A DNA stretch of 64,000 nt from Actinoplanes sp. SE50/110. Its GTDB lineage: Bacteria > Actinomycetota > Actinomycetes > Mycobacteriales > Micromonosporaceae. The stretch covers positions 7,558,001 through 7,622,000 of the forward strand of contig NZ_LT827010.1 in assembly GCF_900119315.1 (NCBI RefSeq), read 5' to 3'. Position 1 is the first letter of the stretch; every line of letters starts with the position of its first letter. The position numbers and the translations under genes are program-made. Shown here one piece after another: positions 59,270 through 64,000 of the stretch. Below the pieces are notes generated by a model. That model did no database searches. It was not told where the DNA came from and saw nothing but the letters and a program-made list of their open reading frames with translations.

Positions 59270-60472
59270 GTGGCACTGCGGGACGAACAACTTGAAGATC
59301 GACTGACCGGCCCGCGTCGGGGGCGGACCCTCGCCCTCATCGCGCTCATCCTCGGCGCGGCCAACCTGCGGCTCGCGGTGACCAGCATCGGGCCGGTCCT
59401 CACCGAGATCCGCGCCGGCCTGCACATGAGCGGCACGGTCGCCGGCCTGCTCACCTCGGTCCCGGTCCTCTGTTTCGCCACCGTCGGCCTGCTCGCGCCC
59501 CGGATCGCCCGGCGGATCGGCCCGGTGCCGGTCATCGCCGGCGGCCTGGTGCTGCTCACCATCGGCCTGGCGACCCGGCCCTTCGCGCCCAACTCGGCGG
59601 TGTTCCTGCTGCTCAGCGCGGTCGCGCTGGCCGGCATCGCGCTCGCCAACGTGCTGCTGCCGTCGATCGTCAAGGATTTCTTCCCGACCCAGGTCGGCGC
59701 GGTGACCGGGCTCTACTCGGTCGCGCTGAACCTGGGGGCGACCACGGCGGCCGCGATCACCGTGCCGCTGACCGAGAGCTTCGGCGACTGGCGTCTCGGG
59801 CTGGCCTGCTGGGCGCTCGCGGCCGTGGTGGCGCTGCCTCCATGGCTGCTGATGGCCCGCCGGACCGGGCCGCGCCGGGCCGCGCCGGCGGCCGCCACCG
59901 CGCCGGTGCGGATGATCCGGCAGCCGATCGCCTGGGCGCTGGCCGTCTACTTCGGCATGCAGTCCACCTCGGCGTACGTGATCATCGGCTGGTTGCCGCA
60001 GATCTACCGCGACTCGGGGCTGTCCGCGGAGAAGGCCGGCGTGCTCTTTGCCACCACCTCCCTGCTCGGGGTGCCGCTGGGGATGGCGCTGTCGGCGGTG
60101 GCCGGGCGGGTCCGGTCGCAAAGCCTGATCGCGATCTGCCTGGGGGCGTTCGGGATCGCCGGGTACGCCGGGCTGTGGGCGGACCCCGCGGCGGCGCCGT
60201 GGCTGTGGGCGGTCCTGCTGGGCGTGGTGAACACGGCCTTCCCGCTCGTGCTCACCATGATCGCGCTGCGCGGGCGGACGCCGGGCACGGTGGTGCGGCT
60301 GTCCGCGTTCGCGCAGGGTGTGGGATATCTGATCGCGATCCCGGGGCCGATCCTGATCGGGGCGCTGCATGACGCGACGCACGGGTGGAAGGCGCCGCTG
60401 GGCATCATGGTGGGCCTGATGGTGCCGCAGATCGTGGCCGGCGCCTTCGCCGGACGTGACCGCCAGATCTGA
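59270..60472 (+). CDS. MFS transporter, CynX/NimT type
   Basis: 400 residues with 12 predicted membrane helices. The N-terminal segment LGAANLRLAVTSIGPVLTEI and VAGLLTSVPVLCFATVGLLAP are typical of the CynX/NimT branch (cyanate and nitroimidazole transport-related). KDFFPTQVGAVTGLYSVALNLGA and a second-half APxxIG equivalent are also present. GTG 59270 is preceded by GATGAT at 6 nt. It follows the siderophore gene on the same strand, so a role in siderophore traffic is possible, but the subfamily is not known for it. Confidence 0.87.
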   Translation: MALRDEQLEDRLTGPRRGRTLALIALILGAANLRLAVTSIGPVLTEIRAGLHMSGTVAGLLTSVPVLCFATVGLLAPRIARRIGPVPVIAGGLVLLTIGLATRPFAPNSAVFLLLSAVALAGIALANVLLPSIVKDFFPTQVGAVTGLYSVALNLGATTAAAITVPLTESFGDWRLGLACWALAAVVALPPWLLMARRTGPRRAAPAAATAPVRMIRQPIAWALAVYFGMQSTSAYVIIGWLPQIYRDSGLSAEKAGVLFATTSLLGVPLGMALSAVAGRVRSQSLIAICLGAFGIAGYAGLWADPAAAPWLWAVLLGVVNTAFPLVLTMIALRGRTPGTVVRLSAFAQGVGYLIAIPGPILIGALHDATHGWKAPLGIMVGLMVPQIVAGAFAGRDRQI

Positions 60473-60520
60473 TCGCCCCGGGCTCGCAGCATGACCGATG
60501 CCTGGCGCTCGGGTGAACCC

Positions 60521-61483
60521 CTACGAGGCCTCCGTCGGGCGGTGGAGCCGGCTGGCCGCGGCGACCTTCGTCGACGGGCCGGGCGTGCCCGCCGGCCGCC
60601 GCTCACCGCCGCGGCGGTCGCCGTCCGGGGCCGCCGGCTCCGCTGACCCGCCGACCGGCCCGGTGCCGCGCAGACGCTGGATGACCGGCGCGAAGGCCTC
60701 CATGAACGGCCCGTTCACCGCGAAGTACGAGAAACCTCCCGCGGCTCGCCGCCGCAGCAGCTCCTCCGCCGCGTGGTCGGCGTCCCCGATCAGGAACGTC
60801 GCCGCCCCGGCCGCCGCCATCTCCCGCGGATCCCCGCCCACCTGCCGCGACAGCCAGGCGGGCAGCGCGAAGATGGTCGGGGCGAAAGCGGTCACCCCCA
60901 CCAGCAGCTCCACCTGATCCGCCCGGTTCGACAGGCCACGGAACTCCGTCGCCGCCCGCGCCAGCTCCCCCGGTGTGGCGACCGGCGGCAGGCCGAAGGT
61001 CACCACGTCCGCCTGTTCCGCCGCGAGCCGCATCATCCCCGGTTTCGAGGCCGCCACCAGCACCGTGGGCGGCATCGGCAGGCCGCGTGCCGCCGCGATC
61101 GTGTCCGCCGTGCGCCGCAGCCGCTCCCCCGGCGTCCCCCACAACCCGCCCAGCGCCGCGGTGTCGGCGTGCCCGCCCGGCCGCCCGCCGCCGACCCCGA
61201 GCTCGAACCGCCCATCGCTGATCGTCTGCAGACTCCGCGTCTCCCAGGCCACCTGGGCCGCGGTCCGGTTGGGGGCGTTCAGCACATACGTGCCCACCCG
61301 CAGCGTCCGGGTGGCCGCGGCCGCCGCGGCCAGCGCCGCGAACGGCGACAGCGTGACCAGGGTGTCCGGGATGAGCAGGGTGTCGTATCCCAGCTCCTCG
61401 GCCCGCCGCGCATTCGCGGCCCATTCCGCACCGGTCCGCGCCTGCGCGGCGATGACCCCGAATCGAAACGCGCGCTCCGTCAT
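60521..61483 (-). CDS. LLM-class F420-dependent oxidoreductase
   Basis: 320 residues of the luciferase-like TIM-barrel superfamily, of the subgroup often annotated as TIGR03621. Markers are FRFGVIAAQARTGAEWAANARRAEELGYDTLLIPD, LRVGTYVLNAPNRTAAQVAWE, and SDGRFELGVGGGRPGG. The last 50 residues are Pro/Gly/Arg-rich and probably disordered. Substrate unknown. It is convergent with the MFS gene and shares little sequence with the other family member at 28622. Confidence 0.9.
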   Translation of the reverse strand: MTERAFRFGVIAAQARTGAEWAANARRAEELGYDTLLIPDTLVTLSPFAALAAAAAATRTLRVGTYVLNAPNRTAAQVAWETRSLQTISDGRFELGVGGGRPGGHADTAALGGLWGTPGERLRRTADTIAAARGLPMPPTVLVAASKPGMMRLAAEQADVVTFGLPPVATPGELARAATEFRGLSNRADQVELLVGVTAFAPTIFALPAWLSRQVGGDPREMAAAGAATFLIGDADHAAEELLRRRAAGGFSYFAVNGPFMEAFAPVIQRLRGTGPVGGSAEPAAPDGDRRGGERRPAGTPGPSTKVAAASRLHRPTEAS

Positions 61484-61594
61484 CCGCCCACTGTCGCCGA
61501 CGCGGCGAAAGACCGCGTCCGCTCCGGGACGACTTCCGGTGTACGCCCGGCGCGGTACCGCCGCGCCCGCCGCTGCGCCCCGCGGTGCACCCGG

Positions 61595-62023
61595 TCAGGT
61601 GAGCTGGGCGGCCAGGCCGGCGCGGTCGATCTGCATCCAGTACTCGGTGATCCGGCCGTTCTCGACGTGGTAGACGATCGCGTTGACCTGGCGGACCACC
61701 CGGCCGGTCGCGGTGTGGCGGCCGGTCTGGGCCAGCCGGACGTAGGCTCGGGCACCGTCCACCAGCAGGTCCTCCACCTGCAGGTGGAACTCGCCCCAGG
61801 TGTCGATCATCTCCTGTACGTGACCGGCGTAGTCGGCGGGCGTCCGGACGATCGTCACCGGGTCCTCGGACTGCACCTGGTGGGCCCGCACCCGCGGCGC
61901 CATCAGGGCGGTGGCGCGGCCCGGGTCGCGGCCGGACCGCACGTACGCCAGGAATTCGGTGACCACCCGCCGGGTGATGTCCGCATCGATCATGATGCGC
62001 ACTGTCGCATGTCGCTCACCCAT
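61595..62023 (-). CDS. SnoaL-like/NTF2-fold protein
   Basis: 142 residues. The alpha-plus-beta cone fold is suggested by VVTEFLAYVRSGRDPGRATALMAPRVRAH at the N-terminus, TPADYAGHVQEMIDTWGEFHLQVEDLLVDG and the strand pair VVRQVNAIVYHVENGRITEYWMQID at the end. This superfamily includes polyketide cyclases, isomerases and many stress proteins, and the sequence alone does not decide. It is 111 nt downstream of nothing co-oriented, so it appears to be a single gene, divergent from the STAND NTPase. Confidence 0.78.
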   Translation of the reverse strand: MGERHATVRIMIDADITRRVVTEFLAYVRSGRDPGRATALMAPRVRAHQVQSEDPVTIVRTPADYAGHVQEMIDTWGEFHLQVEDLLVDGARAYVRLAQTGRHTATGRVVRQVNAIVYHVENGRITEYWMQIDRAGLAAQLT

Positions 62024-62169
62024 AGTGGTGCAGGCGCGGCCCGCGCGTGGGCAACAGCACAGTGGACCGGGCCGGCGCGGAACCCGTCATCCGGCCGGTG
62101 CCGCCGGTCGCCCGACGATGCCATCATGGGGCCTCCAGCGATGCCAGCAGTCCACCGAGGAGGGTCGCC

Positions 62170-64000
62170 GTGCCGGATCCGGACGACACCCCCGGCCCCG
62201 TCGAGCGCGCTCGCGCCGGCGTGCGGTCCTGGGTGCGGGAGAGCGGACGGCGCGGTCGCGCACGACTGCGCAGCGCCGGGCCGTACGCGATCCTCGCCTT
62301 CCTGACCGCCTCGGCGGTCGCACCGGTGGCCGGCGCCGGGCTCGGCGTCCCGGGGGCGTTCGCCATGGCGCTGGCCCAGCTCGGGGGCCTGGGCAGCAAC
62401 TATCTCGCCGACGTGCTGGCCGGCACCGCCCAGCGGATGCGCGGCGGCGGCCCGATCACCGAGCAGCAGTGGCGTGACGCGGTCGCCGACGAGCTGCTGC
62501 CGCTGCTGACCGCCGGTGACGAGCGGGGCGGGCGGCTGCAGGCGGAGGTCTCCGCGGTGCTGCACGAGATCGACGCGGTCGCCACCGCGCTGACCGAGGC
62601 GGCCACCGCCGACGACGGCTTCCGGCATCAACTGGAGGCGGTCTTCGAGGAGCTGGGCAGCGACGTCGGCTCGCTGCGGTGGATGCTCACCGACGTCCGG
62701 CGGTCGCTGGACGATCTGCGGCAGCAGTTCGCGGGGCAGACCCTGCTGCTGCACCGGCAGCTGGAACAGGTCCGCCGGCAGCTGCTCGCCGTCAACCAGG
62801 AGACGGCCCCCGCCGCGCCGCCGCTGTCCGGCTCGGTGCCGCCCTATCCCGGACTGGCCAGTTTCCAGCCGGCCGACGCCCCGTGGTTCCGCGGCCGCGA
62901 GACGCAGGTGGCCGAGCTGCTGGCCCGGTTGAGCGAGCAGCTGGTGGGCGGTCCGCCCCTGGTCGTCACCGGGGTCTCCGGCGTCGGCAAGTCCTCCCTG
63001 GTGCGGGCCGGCCTGCTCCCGGCGATCGGCGCCGGCCGACTCGGCCCGGCCGCGACGGCCTGGCCCTGGATCGTGCTCACCCCCGGCGCCACTCCCCTGC
63101 GCGACCTGGTGCGGCACCTCGCCGGCCTGCCCGGGGCCACCCCGGAGCAGGCCGGTGACCCGGCGGCCGACGTCGACGGGTTGCTTCGCGACGTGCGCCG
63201 GGAGCCCGCGTCGCTCGGCGCGCTGGCCGGGCGGGCGGCCGCCGGGGGCCGGCGGCCGGTGATCGTGGTCGACCAGTTCGAGGAGCTGTTCACCCAGTGC
63301 GCCGACCCGGCCGAGCGGCTGGCCTTCGCGGCCGCGCTGACCGCCGCGGCGCCGGCGCTGGTGATGATCGCGGTGCGGTCCGACTTCTATCCGGCCTGCG
63401 TCGAGCTGCCGCCGCTGGCCCGACTCCTGGCCGGCGGGCATGTCGTGCTCGGCCCGCTGGACGCCGGGTCGCTGCGGCGGGCCGTGGTCGAGCCGGCCGA
63501 GCAGGCCGGGCTGAAGGTCGACCCGGGCCTGCCCGAGCTGATGCTGCGCGACCTCGGCGAGGGCGGCGCCGGGGCCGGCGGTTATGAGCCGGGCGCGCTG
63601 CCGCTGCTGGCACACGCGTTGCGCGCGACCTGGGAGCGACGGGACGGGGATCAGCTCACCGTCGAGGCCTACCGGGCGACCGGCGGGATCCGGCACGCGG
63701 TGGCCGAGACGGCGGAACGGATCTACCTGGGGCTGGGCCCGGAGGAGCAGGCGGCCCTGCGCGCGGCCCTGCTCTCCCTGGTGACGATGACCGGCACCGG
63801 CACCGTGGTGCGGCGGCGTGGCCGGCGGTCCCCGGACGGCTCCCGGGTGCTGGACCGACTGGTCGCCGAGCGCCTGGTCACCGCCGGGACCGACACCGTG
63901 GAGATCAGCCACGAGGCGCTGCTGACCGGGTGGCCCCGGCTGGCCGGCTGGGTGGCGGAGGCCCGGTCCGATCTGGAGCTGCGGCAACGCGTCGCGGAGG
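62170..64000 (+). CDS. nSTAND-type NTPase, N-terminal 610 residues (3' end outside the window)
   Basis: The frame is open from GTG 62170 (GAGGAGGG ribosome site) to the window edge. Residues 35-75 form a Gly/Ala-rich hydrophobic region (AILAFLTASAVAPVAGAGLG), perhaps a membrane-active hairpin, followed by helical coils (about 100-205). A short PYPGLASFQPADAPWFRGRE motif, the usual entry to nSTAND1 domains, starts near 220. Walker A is GVSGVGKSSLVRAG near 267, Walker B is VIVVDQFEELFT near 363, and a winged-helix-like part follows. WD40 repeats or another sensor are expected beyond the edge. Such proteins act as signal-triggered switches, some in phage defence; the role here is inference. Confidence 0.85.
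   Translation, partial: MPDPDDTPGPVERARAGVRSWVRESGRRGRARLRSAGPYAILAFLTASAVAPVAGAGLGVPGAFAMALAQLGGLGSNYLADVLAGTAQRMRGGGPITEQQWRDAVADELLPLLTAGDERGGRLQAEVSAVLHEIDAVATALTEAATADDGFRHQLEAVFEELGSDVGSLRWMLTDVRRSLDDLRQQFAGQTLLLHRQLEQVRRQLLAVNQETAPAAPPLSGSVPPYPGLASFQPADAPWFRGRETQVAELLARLSEQLVGGPPLVVTGVSGVGKSSLVRAGLLPAIGAGRLGPAATAWPWIVLTPGATPLRDLVRHLAGLPGATPEQAGDPAADVDGLLRDVRREPASLGALAGRAAAGGRRPVIVVDQFEELFTQCADPAERLAFAAALTAAAPALVMIAVRSDFYPACVELPPLARLLAGGHVVLGPLDAGSLRRAVVEPAEQAGLKVDPGLPELMLRDLGEGGAGAGGYEPGALPLLAHALRATWERRDGDQLTVEAYRATGGIRHAVAETAERIYLGLGPEEQAALRAALLSLVTMTGTGTVVRRRGRRSPDGSRVLDRLVAERLVTAGTDTVEISHEALLTGWPRLAGWVAEARSDLELRQRVAE

Overview
The window reads as chromosome of a high-GC actinomycete, most likely a member of the Micromonosporaceae such as Actinoplanes. 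The support is indirect: GC is very high, GTG starts are common, translationally coupled operons abound, an aerobic cobalamin pathway and F420-type luciferase-like oxidoreductases are present, and one small protein belongs to a family first named in Streptomyces (SCO4226). No rRNA, tRNA, CRISPR array, integrase or insertion sequence was seen.

Layout. 0-4 kb: the end of a TetR-type regulator and a coupled heterodimeric ABC exporter. 4-9.4 kb: a large secreted Calx-beta protein behind a probable c-di-GMP-I riboswitch, divergent from a secreted alkaline phosphatase. 9.7-14.9 kb: a minus-strand operon of two ABC-2 type exporters plus a NarL-type two-component system. 15-25.6 kb: RNase HI, a MarR regulator, small conserved genes, a LuxR/LAL regulator broken by an internal deletion, an orphan solute-binding lipoprotein coupled to a LigD-type polymerase, and a second two-component system. 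25.6-32.3 kb: a membrane PAS-GGDEF-EAL protein, a luciferase-like oxidoreductase, a carbohydrate-binding membrane protein, Hsp20 with a HAIR operator, DNA polymerase IV with a LexA-like box, and CspA with a terminator-like hairpin in its leader. About 1 kb without a recognisable gene follows.

33.2-44.7 kb: an ECF sigma factor coupled to a membrane-anchored BNR-propeller protein, then aerobic cobalamin genes cobF, cobN (behind a cobalamin riboswitch), cobG, cobH and a fused cobIJ. Between cobF and cobN sit a sigma factor gene and a carboxymuconolactone decarboxylase gene that both lack their 5' ends and meet head to head, which looks like a deletion scar. cobG and cobIJ carry in-frame tandem repeats. 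44.9-56 kb: a secreted glycosidase, then a seven-gene overlapping minus-strand operon (three GT4 and one GT2 glycosyltransferases, a GT-C-like membrane protein, a flippase, an unknown membrane protein) preceded by a secreted L-type lectin; this is probably a cell-surface or exopolysaccharide locus. 56.7-64 kb: a wall-type surface protein with GGNQ repeats, an iron-box-preceded siderophore-interacting protein with an MFS transporter, another luciferase-like oxidoreductase, a SnoaL-like protein, and the start of an nSTAND NTPase that runs off the window.

Themes. The window holds both a c-di-GMP effector RNA and a c-di-GMP turnover enzyme, next to adhesin-like and polysaccharide genes, so a sessile-lifestyle circuit is plausible but not shown. 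Many single genes have a TAnnnT hexamer 6-7 nt before the start codon and no Shine-Dalgarno sequence, which indicates widespread leaderless transcription and helped to choose starts.
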